NCBI RefSeq assembly: GCF_000425405.1
Contig: NZ_KE384363.1
Location: forward strand, 124,001 to 188,000
From: Ferrimonas kyonanensis DSM 18153
GTDB taxonomy: Bacteria > Pseudomonadota > Gammaproteobacteria > Enterobacterales > Shewanellaceae
DNA length: 64,000 nt
Direction: 5' to 3'
The notes beneath the pieces were generated by a model that saw nothing but the letters and a program-made list of their open reading frames with translations, was not told the origin of the DNA and did no database searches. The translations under genes and the position numbers were made by a program. Of this stretch, positions 17,861 through 25,705 are shown piece after piece. Each line of letters opens with the position of its first letter. Positions within the stretch are counted from its first letter, which is position 1.

Positions 17861-18673
17861 ATGACCCGCAAAGTATTCTACATTTCTGATGGCACAGCGA
17901 TTACTGCTGAGATATTTGGACATGCTGTTTTATCGCAATTTCCAGTTGATTTTGAGCAGAAGACCATCCCTTTTGTTGAAACTCTAGTGAAAGCTGAGGA
18001 AGTCAGAAACTTAATTAATGATTGTTTTATTACAACGGGCGAACGGCCATTAATCTTCCATTCCATTGTTAATCCAGAGATTCGTGCCATCATCTACTCC
18101 TCCGAGGGCCTGGACTACGACTTTCTCAATACCTTCGTGGCACCACTGGAACAGCAACTGGGGATCAAGGCCGAGCCCAAGGCGCACCGAACCCACAGCA
18201 TCGCCAACGACTCCTACGATGCCCGTATCGACGCCATTCACTACGCCATGGATAACGATGACGGTGTCACCCTGAAGAATCTGGAGGAAGCGGATGTGAT
18301 TCTGGTGGGCGTCTCTCGCTGCGGCAAGACCCCATCCAGCCTCTACCTGTCGATGCAGTTTGGCATCAAGGCGGCTAACTACCCCTTCATTGCCGAAGAC
18401 ATGGAGAACCTGAAACTGCCGACTGAGCTGAAAAAACACAAGAAGAAGCTGTTTGGCCTAACCATCAACCCTCAGCGTCTGCAGGAGATTCGTCAGTCAC
18501 GGCTGGCCGACTCCAAATACGCCTCGGCACGTCAGTGCCGCATGGAGGTCAAAGAGGTGGAGTTTCTGTTTAAGAAAGAGCGCATTCCCTTCCTCAATAC
18601 CACCAATAACTCGGTGGAAGAGATTGCGACGAAAATCCTGTCAAAGACCGGATTGGAAAGAAGTATGTTCTGA
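17861..18673 (+). CDS. ppsR: PEP synthase regulatory kinase/pyrophosphorylase
   Basis: A 270-residue bifunctional DUF299 protein. It inactivates PpsA by ADP-dependent phosphorylation of a Thr next to the catalytic His and reactivates it by phosphorolysis. The P-loop-like motif GVSRCGKT lies at residues 150-157, and the N-terminus [13 protein letters not shown] is typical. ATG 17861 follows an AGAGGC ribosome site; the frame opens 96 bases earlier but without conserved sequence. The first ~200 bases are noticeably AT-rich (35-42% GC in three 60-base lines counted by eye), against 55% in a line just after. A gene of the same family order lies in E. coli (ppsA-ppsR). Confidence 0.95.
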   Translation: MTRKVFYISDGTAITAEIFGHAVLSQFPVDFEQKTIPFVETLVKAEEVRNLINDCFITTGERPLIFHSIVNPEIRAIIYSSEGLDYDFLNTFVAPLEQQLGIKAEPKAHRTHSIANDSYDARIDAIHYAMDNDDGVTLKNLEEADVILVGVSRCGKTPSSLYLSMQFGIKAANYPFIAEDMENLKLPTELKKHKKKLFGLTINPQRLQEIRQSRLADSKYASARQCRMEVKEVEFLFKKERIPFLNTTNNSVEEIATKILSKTGLERSMF

Positions 18674-18683
18674 ACCATCAAAC

Positions 18684-18713
18684 CGCCACCGGAGCCAACG
18701 GGCTCCGGTGGCG
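18684..18713. terminator. Hairpin between convergent ppsR and sodN
   Basis: CGCCACCGGAGCC (18684-18696) pairs perfectly with GGCTCCGGTGGCG (18701-18713) around an AACG tetraloop. No T tract follows on either side, but its place between two convergent stop codons supports a terminator role. Confidence 0.65.
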
Positions 18714-18720
18714 AATTCCA

Positions 18721-19164
18721 TTAATGCTTATGTTCCGGATAGTAACCGGCCAAGCCTTCGATGGCACTGGTCAGCGACTTGGCAAACTTAGGGTCGGCGT
18801 TCTGCTTGGCCTTCATGGCGGCCACAATCACCGCATGATGATCCATTAACCGCTTCTGGTAATCCTTCTGGCTCGTCTTGACCCGTTGAGTCAAAAAATA
18901 ATCGCTAATGGTCTCGATCACCTTCTGGGCGTGTTGTTCTTTATTCATCACCCAACGCACCATCTGATTCTGCGACTGGGCATCGCTCTTGCCACTGAGC
19001 TCGGCCATCATGGCGGTGGCTTTGGCCACCGTCGCCGCATCCTCCAACATCTGTTTTACCCGGGCATGATCATCGTAAATACCACAAGGCACCTGACAAT
19101 GAGACCAGGCCAGCGGTGACATCAGCCCCAGGCACAGGCTCAGCAACACCATCATCTTTTTCAT
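18721..19164 (-). CDS. sodN: Nickel superoxide dismutase with a Sec signal peptide
   Basis: Converts superoxide to oxygen and hydrogen peroxide using a nickel ion held by the N-terminal hook. After a 21-residue signal peptide (ending SPLAWS) the mature protein would begin HCQVPCGIYDD. This has His1, Cys2, Pro5, Cys6, Gly7 and Tyr9 in the exact spacing of the nickel hook HCxxPCGxY. The body is helical, as in the four-helix-bundle enzyme. ATG 19164 has an AAGGAG site eight bases upstream; an open frame 54 codons longer has no support. Classical sodN lacks a Sec signal and is cut by a SodX protease; no sodX is nearby. An A-W-S/H junction fits signal peptidase I, giving a periplasmic enzyme. Confidence 0.93.
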   Translation of the reverse strand: MKKMMVLLSLCLGLMSPLAWSHCQVPCGIYDDHARVKQMLEDAATVAKATAMMAELSGKSDAQSQNQMVRWVMNKEQHAQKVIETISDYFLTQRVKTSQKDYQKRLMDHHAVIVAAMKAKQNADPKFAKSLTSAIEGLAGYYPEHKH

Positions 19165-19823
19165 CGTTCGTCTCCTTTTTCCATGCAGTGAGAGAGCCAG
19201 GCACCAAAGAGCAACCTCTTCAAACCCGTGCCTTTTTACTCTCCCGAAACCGAATTCCCTTTGCAGTATGGCTTGCCAGCGCCGGGTCTGCCGAAAAAAC
19301 ACCCTCATTCCCGCTGTCCTGCTCATGTCGGCATTACCACGGCACCAGCCCGGCTCAATTCAGCTCCACCACACCGTGAATGTCACCCGTCTGAGCTTCG
19401 ACCAGCTAGCCTAGCACGTCGCCACTGAGACTGGCCGCGTCACTGACAGGCAGAGCGACAGGGTCAAGCCGCATCAGCTTGTCGCTGCTCCCGACCAGTG
19501 GCATCAAACCCAGGCCGATCAAAAGCCGTCTTGCCAATGACACATCAACACTCCTCTGTTGGTTCATAGCTCATTGGCGAGACACCGCTCATCCGTGCAT
19601 TTGTTTGCCGAATCTACTGCGACCCCTTTTCACAACCGTTGGCTGCTTTGCTTTCATATCAATTTAATAGAACTACAAAGCGCACACAAATCAGACGAAA
19701 ACCTCCCGAGACTGTACATTCTGCCACCACCGCGACAGACACTAACGTTCCCCGGGCCAGCTGCGACGGTCGTCTTTGCCAATAAGGCGGTCTCCCCAGG
19801 CCTGGGAGCCTTTGCATCAACGA
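19165..19823. other. Long intergenic region between sodN and the DUF3649 operon
   Basis: A 659-base region upstream of two divergent transcription units. It has to hold the sodN promoter and the promoter of the iron-type operon. Apart from the short minus-strand open frame described separately (19355-19543), no conserved gene was found. The part from about 19560 to 19690 is more AT-rich and is a likely promoter zone. Confidence 0.6.
19355..19543 (-). pseudogene. Short open frame upstream of sodN, interrupted by one TAG codon
   Basis: On the minus strand a GTG at 19543 has a GAGGAG ribosome site seven bases upstream. It begins a 45-residue frame with a hydrophobic N-terminus (MSLARRLLIGLGLMPLVG) and then a protein-like stretch SSDKLMRLDPVALPVSDAAS. 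It stops at a TAG (19406-19408). The same frame continues for 16 further sensible codons (LVEAQTGDIHGVVELN) to a TGA at 19355-19357. This looks like an exported ~61-residue protein with a nonsense codon, or a short gene ending at the TAG. I do not recognise a family. It points towards sodN and may be in its leader. Confidence 0.35.
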
Positions 19824-20159
19824 ATGAAAATCAGTACCATCCGCCGAAATGAAAATAGTTATCACTCAAGAGCTCGTGTGCCTAAGACCAACGCCTCGTC
19901 CGGCAAGCTAATCGCTTACCGAATTTTCCTCGCTTTCATCGTCGGCTTTGCCGTGATTAACAGCATCGGCATCCTGTTATCGCTGCTGCTCCCCGGCGAC
20001 CGCCTGACCAACATCAGTTGGATTAACCTGCTGGCGTTTTTGGCCTTTACCGCCCTCATCATGTGGGTGTTTCATGAACCGTCACTGAAACGCATCACTC
20101 GGGTACTGGTGTCGCTGCTGGTCTCCAGCGCCCTGATTTCTGCGGCGGTGGTGCTATGA
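19824..20159 (+). CDS. DUF3649-type small membrane protein of an iron-uptake operon
   Basis: A ~111-residue protein with three membrane helices (about residues 32-54, 66-84 and 92-110). It is the first gene of a DUF3649-PepSY-DUF3325 set that in Pseudomonas and Shewanella usually follows a siderophore receptor gene. The start is uncertain: ATG 19824 lacks a ribosome site, while GTG 19878 would remove the polar N-terminus and keep all helices. A 6-1-6 dyad GAAAAT-A-GTTATC at 19851-19863 resembles a Fur site and, if real, would favour the later start. The stop overlaps the next gene (ATGA). Confidence 0.6.
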   Translation: MKISTIRRNENSYHSRARVPKTNASSGKLIAYRIFLAFIVGFAVINSIGILLSLLLPGDRLTNISWINLLAFLAFTALIMWVFHEPSLKRITRVLVSLLVSSALISAAVVL

Positions 20160-21715
20160 ACGGCTTCAGAAAGTCCATGGGCGGGCTGCACACCTGGGCT
20201 GGAATACTCTTCTGCTGGGTCATGTACTTTATGTTTGTTACCGGCACCCTGGGCTACTTCGATGATGAGATCGACCTGTGGATGCAACCCGAACGCAGTG
20301 CTCACATCGATGCCCCGTTTGAGCGACGTGTCGAAACCAGTTACCGCTACCTCAATGAGCACGCACAAGGGGCCGAGTATTGGTACCTGTTCCCCGCTGG
20401 CGGGCGCCACGCCACCGCTCCAGAAGTCTCCTGGCGCCTGCCCCAATCGGAGCAGCCTCAGCCCCGGCGGTTTCGAAAACAGATCGACGCCATTGACGGT
20501 GGCGAGTTGCATCAGCCGGCCCGAGAGACCGGTGGCGGCCAACTGCTGTATAAGATGCACTACAAGTTGCATTATCTGGACAGAACCATCGCCTTCTACT
20601 TTATCGGCGTGGTCACCGTGGTGATGTTTCTGACGGTGGTGACCGGCGTGGTCATTCATCGTAAGTTCTTTGCCGAGATGTTCACCTTTCGTCCCCATAA
20701 AGGCCTGCGTTCCACTCTGGATCTGCACAATCTGCTCAGCGTGTCGTCACTGCCGTTTCACCTGATGATCTCCTACAGCGGTCTGGTATTTATGATCAGC
20801 TCACTTCTGCCGCTGATCGGCTTCGGCGGCCTCGGTTTCGATAGAGACATCAGCAAACAGGAGCTGGCCAAACTGCGGTTCCGACCGCAGATCGAACGCA
20901 GTGGCCAGGCCGCCCCCCTGCTGCCTGCCGAGCGGCTCACACAATTGATTGCCCGCTACGGCGATGCCGACCGAATTCGCAGCATTCAGATTCAGGCCCC
21001 TGGAGATGCCAATGCCCGCATCTACGTGCGTCAATTTGACGGCATTGCCACCCGCTCGGCAACGCTACTGGAGTTTGACGGTGTCAGTGGTGAGCTGTTA
21101 TCCCAGCGCTCCCCTGCCCATAATTCGGCGGTCGAAGCCGGCCAGATCCTGCTGTCTCTGCACGAAGGTCAGTTTGCCGGACCACTGCTGCGTTGGCTCT
21201 ACTTTATCGCCGGCCTGGCGGGCGCCGGCATGATCGCTACCGGCGCACTCCATTTCGTGCAAAAACGACGCCTGAAGCAGCGCCAAGCCGGCCCGGCAGC
21301 CGGAATACGCCTGGTGGAAAGACTGAATGTCGGCATCCTGGTTGGGTTGCCGATGGCCATCGGCGCTTACTTGATTGCCAACCGGTTATTGCCGCTGGGC
21401 CTACCGGAAAGGGCGGACTGGGAGGCCCACAGCCTGTTTATGGTCTGGGGCCTGGCCCTGATTCATGGCCTGATTCGCTCGCCAAGCAAATCCTGGTCCG
21501 AACAACTGGGGCTGGCCGCCGTCACCTGGCTGGCGGTGCCCATCATCAATGCCATGACCACCTCGAAGCACCTGGGTCATACCCTGGCCAGCGGCCAGTG
21601 GTTGTACGCCAGCATCGACCTGGGCGCCCTGACGCTGGCGGCAGCCTGCCTGTTCGCCGCCGTACGGCTGCAGCGACGGTCACTCTCTAATTCTCGACTG
21701 ACGGTACACGCTTGA
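20156..21715 (+). CDS. PepSY-associated membrane protein (PiuB/iron-uptake type)
   Basis: A 519-residue inner-membrane protein of the PepSY_TM family. It has a first helix with GGLHTWAGILFCWVMYFMF, a periplasmic PepSY region, helices near 150-175 and 200-230, a second periplasmic domain, and a C-terminal bundle of helices. Conserved His residues (LHTW, LHNLLSVSSLPFHLMI) are at helix ends, as in proteins thought to reduce ferric siderophores or bind haem. It is coupled by ATGA overlaps to the genes on both sides. No TonB receptor is adjacent in this window. The role in iron acquisition is from family knowledge. Confidence 0.85.
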   Translation: MNGFRKSMGGLHTWAGILFCWVMYFMFVTGTLGYFDDEIDLWMQPERSAHIDAPFERRVETSYRYLNEHAQGAEYWYLFPAGGRHATAPEVSWRLPQSEQPQPRRFRKQIDAIDGGELHQPARETGGGQLLYKMHYKLHYLDRTIAFYFIGVVTVVMFLTVVTGVVIHRKFFAEMFTFRPHKGLRSTLDLHNLLSVSSLPFHLMISYSGLVFMISSLLPLIGFGGLGFDRDISKQELAKLRFRPQIERSGQAAPLLPAERLTQLIARYGDADRIRSIQIQAPGDANARIYVRQFDGIATRSATLLEFDGVSGELLSQRSPAHNSAVEAGQILLSLHEGQFAGPLLRWLYFIAGLAGAGMIATGALHFVQKRRLKQRQAGPAAGIRLVERLNVGILVGLPMAIGAYLIANRLLPLGLPERADWEAHSLFMVWGLALIHGLIRSPSKSWSEQLGLAAVTWLAVPIINAMTTSKHLGHTLASGQWLYASIDLGALTLAAACLFAAVRLQRRSLSNSRLTVHA

Positions 21716-22002
21716 TGATCTCCCTGTCGCTGTTCTTACTGATGTTCATCGCCGTCTCGGCCCTGGCGCTGGCCATGCCCAAACACCATCGACAACTCGG
21801 GTGGCGCTGGTCGTTGACTCCCCGGCGCCAACGGGCATTGCGGGTTGTGGCAACCGCCGCATTGGGACTGACCCTCGCCGGTCTCACTTCGGTATACGGC
21901 GTTGGCATTGGCCTGACCCTGTTCATGGGGCTGTTGGCGATCGCCATCAAGGCGGTGGCGCTGCTGCTCAGCCTTGGTCCTCCCCGCGGCCGTTCCACTT
22001 AA
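21712..22002 (+). CDS. DUF3325-type small membrane protein
   Basis: A 96-residue protein with three hydrophobic helices (about 2-20, 43-60 and 66-86) and a basic loop RRQRALR. Such proteins close the DUF3649-PepSY-DUF3325 operon and probably act with the PepSY protein in the inner membrane. The start overlaps the PepSY stop by four bases. No single motif decides the family, so the call rests on length, topology and neighbours. Confidence 0.65.
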   Translation: MMISLSLFLLMFIAVSALALAMPKHHRQLGWRWSLTPRRQRALRVVATAALGLTLAGLTSVYGVGIGLTLFMGLLAIAIKAVALLLSLGPPRGRST

Positions 22003-22342
22003 GCCAATGATATTGCGGCGTCCCGCTTAGCCACTCTGCCAACCAAAGCCAGTCATCGAGACTGGCTCGCCTTCATCGACAGCGGCGGGACATCGCTAAC
22101 CAACCCGGTAGCCAACTTCAAAGACCGGGGATGCCATCAACCACTTCCCGCGCACCGCCTCAACTGCCAACACCAAATAAATCAAGGCAAACCCAAAAAT
22201 AATTCGGGAAAACCGAATCGAAATGCGATTAGAAACGGGTGATTATCACCGCCGACTTTATTTACAGCGTTATAACTAAATAATATTATTGAGCCATGGA
22301 TAACAAAAACCAATTACTCAATAAATAAAAGGAATGATGATT
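22003..22342. promoter_or_regulatory. AT-rich leader of the SPFH gene with several dyads
   Basis: A 340-base gap with no gene. It contains three inverted repeats: ATTCGG-GAAAA-CCGAAT (22202-22218), GGTGAT-T-ATCACC (22238-22250) and a palindromic AATAATATTATT near 22280. The region from 22190 to 22330 is AT-rich and probably holds the SPFH promoter. An imperfect hairpin AGCCAGTC/GACTGGCT near 22047-22067 may end the preceding operon. Confidence 0.45.
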
Positions 22343-23263
22343 ATGAATCAATTAGTTAATAAGCGGATTTCGGGCAAAACCATGGCCGGTGCGGCGGTGG
22401 CCGTGGCCCTTGGCATACTGTCGCTGTCGACGTTTTACACCGTCGACGAAGGCCATGTCGGCATTGTGAAGCGCTTCGGTGAAGCCCAGCAACAGGTCAA
22501 TCCAGGGTTGCACTTTAAAATTCCACTGGCCGATCAGGTACAAAAACTGGAGATTCGGACTCGCAAGAACGTCGAAAAGCTCAAAGCCGCCACCCATGAG
22601 CAGATGCCGGTGGACATCGATGTCTCCATCAACTGGACGGTGATCCGCTCGGAAGCCTTTGAGCTGTATCGCAACTACGGTGGTCTGGATCAGTTCGAAA
22701 ACCGCATTCTCGACCCGCGCCTGCGCTCGGCAGCCAAAGATGCCATCGCCCGCTACAAGGCGGAAGAGATTGTTCAGAATCGCGGTCAGGTGATCGGTAA
22801 GATCGAAGAGATCGTCATCCAAACCATGAAGGAATTTCCGGTCAAACTGGACAGCGTTCAAATAGAGAACCTGGGGTTACCGCAGAAATACCTGCAGAGC
22901 ATCGAAACCAAACAGACCGAAAAAAACCTGGCGGCGGCGGAAAAACACCGCCTGGAGCGCCAAAAACTGGAAGCGATGCGGGAAGTCAACACCGCCGAAG
23001 CCAAGCGCGATGCGGAAAAGGCTCGAGCCGACGGTAATGCCTACGCCATCACCACCGAAGCCCAGGCAGAATCGGAGGCGATTCGCATCAAGGGTCTGGC
23101 AGAGGCGGAAGCGATGCAAAAGAAGGCCGAAGCCATCAACCAAAGCCCACTGCTGGTGGAGTACGTCCGCGCCCAAAACTGGGACGGCAAGATGCCCTCG
23201 ACCATGATGGGCGCCGATCAAAACGTGCTGTGGAACATGCAGAGCGTTAAACGCAACCCATAA
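22343..23263 (+). CDS. SPFH/Band 7 (prohibitin-like) membrane protein
   Basis: A ~306-residue protein with one N-terminal membrane anchor (GAAVAVALGILSLSTFYTV) and a prohibitin/HflC-type SPFH domain (VDEGHVGIVKRFGEAQQQVNPGLHFKIP, shown in part). A long charged coiled coil follows (residues 185-265, many EA/KAR repeats). Such proteins form large rings at the membrane that organise proteases or lipid domains. The third of three clustered ATG codons (22343) was chosen since the AAGGA site is nine bases upstream; 22334 and 22337 are too close. It is monocistronic, with no NfeD partner next to it, which is unusual for the slipin class but normal for prohibitin-like members. Confidence 0.85.
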   Translation: MNQLVNKRISGKTMAGAAVAVALGILSLSTFYTVDEGHVGIVKRFGEAQQQVNPGLHFKIPLADQVQKLEIRTRKNVEKLKAATHEQMPVDIDVSINWTVIRSEAFELYRNYGGLDQFENRILDPRLRSAAKDAIARYKAEEIVQNRGQVIGKIEEIVIQTMKEFPVKLDSVQIENLGLPQKYLQSIETKQTEKNLAAAEKHRLERQKLEAMREVNTAEAKRDAEKARADGNAYAITTEAQAESEAIRIKGLAEAEAMQKKAEAINQSPLLVEYVRAQNWDGKMPSTMMGADQNVLWNMQSVKRNP

Positions 23264-23275
23264 CTCACCCCAACA

Positions 23276-23322
23276 CCGCCGAACCGGCTAGGCCCACCGG
23301 CCCGGTTCGGCGGCCATTTTGG
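23276..23322 (+). terminator. Terminator-like hairpin after the SPFH gene
   Basis: CCGCCGAACCGG (23276-23287) pairs perfectly with CCGGTTCGGCGG (23302-23313), 12 bases after the stop region, followed by CCATTTTGG. The T tract is short, so strength is moderate. Confidence 0.7.
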
Positions 23323-23363
23323 TCCATTTATTAACCAACTTGTCGCCCAATGGGTATTGTGCC

Positions 23364-23391
23364 TTACCTAACGGCCAAGATTCGGTATAAT
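23364..23391 (+). promoter_or_regulatory. Sigma-70-type promoter of aroH
   Basis: A perfect -10 TATAAT at 23386-23391 lies 16 bases after TTACCT (23364-23369), a weak -35. The leader to the aroH ATG would be about 45 bases. No TrpR or TyrR operator was recognised. Confidence 0.6.
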
Positions 23392-23443
23392 CCGTCAGAT
23401 TAGTTGCAAACGGTGACCTGTACTCACCCCGTTGTAGGCACGC

Positions 23444-24508
23444 ATGACATTTAAGACCGATGAATTACGGACCACGCTTCTGTGCAAGGTGATTTCCCCT
23501 GCCGAGCTGGCCAAAGAGTTTCCCTTATCCGATCCAGCCGCCGAAGCACTGCTCAGTGCCCGTCGCCAGGTTGAGGCCATTCTCAGTGGTGAAGATTCCC
23601 GCCTGCTGGTCATTATCGGCCCCTGCTCCATTCACGACGCCGACGCCGCGCTGGATTACGCCAAGCGCCTGGCCGTGTTGCAGAAAGAGCTGGCCGATGA
23701 CCTGATGATCGTCATGCGTGTGTATTTCGAAAAACCCCGCACCATCGTCGGTTGGAAAGGCCTGATCTCCGATCCGGATCTGGACGGCAGCTTCAGCGCC
23801 AACAAGGGCCTGCGTCAGGCACGAAAACTGCTCACCGACATCACCGAATTGAAACTGCCCATCGCCACCGAGTTCCTCGATATGGTCAATGGCCAGTACA
23901 TCTCCGATCTGATCACCTGGGGCGCCATCGGCGCCCGCACCACCGAAAGTCAGATTCACCGCGAAATGGCATCGGCGTTGTCCTGTCCGGTTGGCTTTAA
24001 AAACGGCACCGACGGCGGCATGCAGATCGCCATCGACGCCGTCCGCGCCGCCCGAGTGCCGCACATCTTCTACTCGCCGGACAAAGACGGTCAGATGTCG
24101 GTGTACCGCACTCACGGCAACCCCTTCGGACACATCATCCTGCGCGGCGGCAAGTGCCCCAACTACGACGCCGAACACGTCATCGCTGCCAGCAACAAAT
24201 TGTCTGAAGCGGGCATCAGCCCTCGATTGGTGGTGGACTTTTCCCACGGCAACAGTCAGAAAGATCACCGTCGCCAACTGGATGTGGCCGCCGATGTCAT
24301 GGCCCAGATGGCACAGCCGCACGGTGGCATGATTGCCGGTATCATGGCGGAGAGTTTCATCAATGAAGGCAACCAGAAAGTGGTCGCCGGCCAACCGCTG
24401 ACCTATGGTCAGAGCATTACCGACGCTTGCCTGAACTGGCAGGACAGTGAAATCCTGCTCAAAGATTTGGCCAAAGCCAGCCGCGCCAGACGGCGCCGTT
24501 GTCCCTGA
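23444..24508 (+). CDS. aroH: DAHP synthase, AroH-type (3-deoxy-7-phosphoheptulonate synthase)
   Basis: First enzyme of the shikimate pathway: condenses PEP and erythrose 4-phosphate. The 354-residue type I alpha enzyme has GPCSIHD, RVYFEKPRTIVGWKGLI, GARTTESQIHREMASALS and VDFSHGNSQKDHRRQ. The residues around TDELRTT at the N-terminus, ATEFLDMV and SPDKDGQM resemble the tryptophan-sensitive AroH of E. coli more than AroF or AroG. The tail RARRRRCP is unusually basic and differs from E. coli. E. coli aroH also lies just after ppsA-ppsR, supporting the symbol. Feedback specificity is not visible from sequence. Confidence 0.9.
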   Translation: MTFKTDELRTTLLCKVISPAELAKEFPLSDPAAEALLSARRQVEAILSGEDSRLLVIIGPCSIHDADAALDYAKRLAVLQKELADDLMIVMRVYFEKPRTIVGWKGLISDPDLDGSFSANKGLRQARKLLTDITELKLPIATEFLDMVNGQYISDLITWGAIGARTTESQIHREMASALSCPVGFKNGTDGGMQIAIDAVRAARVPHIFYSPDKDGQMSVYRTHGNPFGHIILRGGKCPNYDAEHVIAASNKLSEAGISPRLVVDFSHGNSQKDHRRQLDVAADVMAQMAQPHGGMIAGIMAESFINEGNQKVVAGQPLTYGQSITDACLNWQDSEILLKDLAKASRARRRRCP

Positions 24509-24533
24509 GGCTGACGCACTCAGATCCGATCAG

Positions 24534-24565
24534 AAGGGGCCACCACGCGTGCCCCTTTGTTTTTG
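24534..24565 (+). terminator. Rho-independent terminator of aroH
   Basis: AAGGGGC (24534-24540) pairs with GCCCCTT (24551-24557), followed by TGTTTTT. Confidence 0.88.
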
Positions 24566-24617
24566 ATTAAAATTTGCATAAAGTAGTGGCACTATAATTA
24601 CAAGGACCTACGCCACC

Positions 24618-25274
24618 ATGGATCAGCCTGACCGCTCAATCATCATCGCCGACGATCACCCCCTTTTTCGCCAGGCGCTGAAACAGTCATTGAGTCTGTT
24701 CATGGCAGACACCCGCTGGCTGGAAGCCGACAGTGCCGACACCCTGGAGCACTGCCTCAACCATCACCCCGACGTTGACCTGATCCTGCTGGATCTGCAG
24801 ATGCCCGGCAGTCACGGCTACTCGACCCTGATCCACCTGCGCAGCCACCACCCGGCGATTCCGATCATGGTGATCTCTGCCCATGAAGACAGCCAAACGG
24901 TCGCCAAGGCGATGCACTATGGCGCCCAGGGCTTCATTCCCAAATCGGCCCAGCCTCAACAACTGGCCGATGCTCTGCAGCGGGTTCTGGAGGGCGACAT
25001 CTACCTGCCTCAAGGTATGGAAAACCTTAACGAAGCACAGCGAGACGACGACGACATCGGCGCCCGCCTGGCCGAGTTAACCCCGCAGCAGTACCGAGTA
25101 TTGCAGATGTTTGCCGAAGGCCTGCTCAACAAGCAGATCGCCTATGAACTGGCGGTCTCCGAGGCCACCATCAAAGCCCACGCTACTGCCATCTTTAAAA
25201 AGCTCGGCGTGCGCAACCGCACCCAGGCCGTCATCGCCCTGCAGGGACTGGATATGGACAACCGTCCGGTCTGA
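24618..25274 (+). CDS. NarL/LuxR-type response regulator, CrbR/ErdR-like
   Basis: A 218-residue regulator. The receiver has acidic residues at 12-13, phospho-acceptor Asp59 (LILLDLQMPG) and Lys in GFIPKS. The C-terminal LuxR helix-turn-helix has LTPQQYRVLQMFAEGLLNKQ and AVSEATIKAHATAIFKKLGV. The wording of the receiver, the GDIYLP stretch and the QIAY...TIKAH region resemble ErdR/CrbR. Those regulators are phosphorylated by a transporter-like hybrid kinase and switch on acetyl-CoA synthetase. Such a kinase (47617-51027) and acs (51199) lie in this window. No kinase is adjacent here, so this pairing is inference. Confidence 0.85.
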   Translation: MDQPDRSIIIADDHPLFRQALKQSLSLFMADTRWLEADSADTLEHCLNHHPDVDLILLDLQMPGSHGYSTLIHLRSHHPAIPIMVISAHEDSQTVAKAMHYGAQGFIPKSAQPQQLADALQRVLEGDIYLPQGMENLNEAQRDDDDIGARLAELTPQQYRVLQMFAEGLLNKQIAYELAVSEATIKAHATAIFKKLGVRNRTQAVIALQGLDMDNRPV

Positions 25275-25294
25275 ATCCAACAGCCAGCACCGCG

Positions 25295-25318
25295 GGCCCG
25301 CCGATTGCGGGCCTTTTT
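25295..25318 (+). terminator. Rho-independent terminator of the response regulator gene
   Basis: GGCCCGC (25295-25301) pairs with GCGGGCC (25307-25313), followed directly by TTTTT. Confidence 0.88.
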
Positions 25319-25705
25319 GTTTCCCTCAAAAAGCGCAACCAGTAAATACAACACCGACAAAACCAAAGCTATAACAAGCATTGACAATAGAAGTTATGAT
25401 TAAATTTCAAATAGTTAAAATGAATCAGCGTTCAAATTGAGATCACACAAAATCAAAAGTGTAAGATTTAATTGCGACTATTTGATCGAGGTCATTCTTT
25501 TTTCAGCCTGACTGAGTCCATCATACAGCCATGGTGAATCCGGTGACTCAATCACCCGCAGCACCATAGCTATCCAAGGACATCAGGAAGGCAATGAACC
25601 CAGGGGTTTTCTCTCTCCCACCCCCAAGAGCAACGGCTCATCCCCTTCCTGTTCGGCCAGGTCACCGTGCCCGGCCCAACTCGTACAGAGATCAGGAAAC
25701 ACGAT
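25319..25705 (+). promoter_or_regulatory. AT-rich control region of the exported-protein gene, with an FNR-like site
   Basis: This 387-base gap is strongly AT-rich from about 25330 to 25510 and holds no convincing gene. TTGATCGAGGTCAT at 25482-25495 matches the FNR/EtrA consensus TTGAT-N4-ATCAA in eight of its ten fixed positions, which suggests anaerobic control. A half CRP-like TCACA lies at 25443-25447. A short open frame from ATG 25594 with a weak AAGG site runs into the next gene in another frame and is not believed. Confidence 0.45.
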
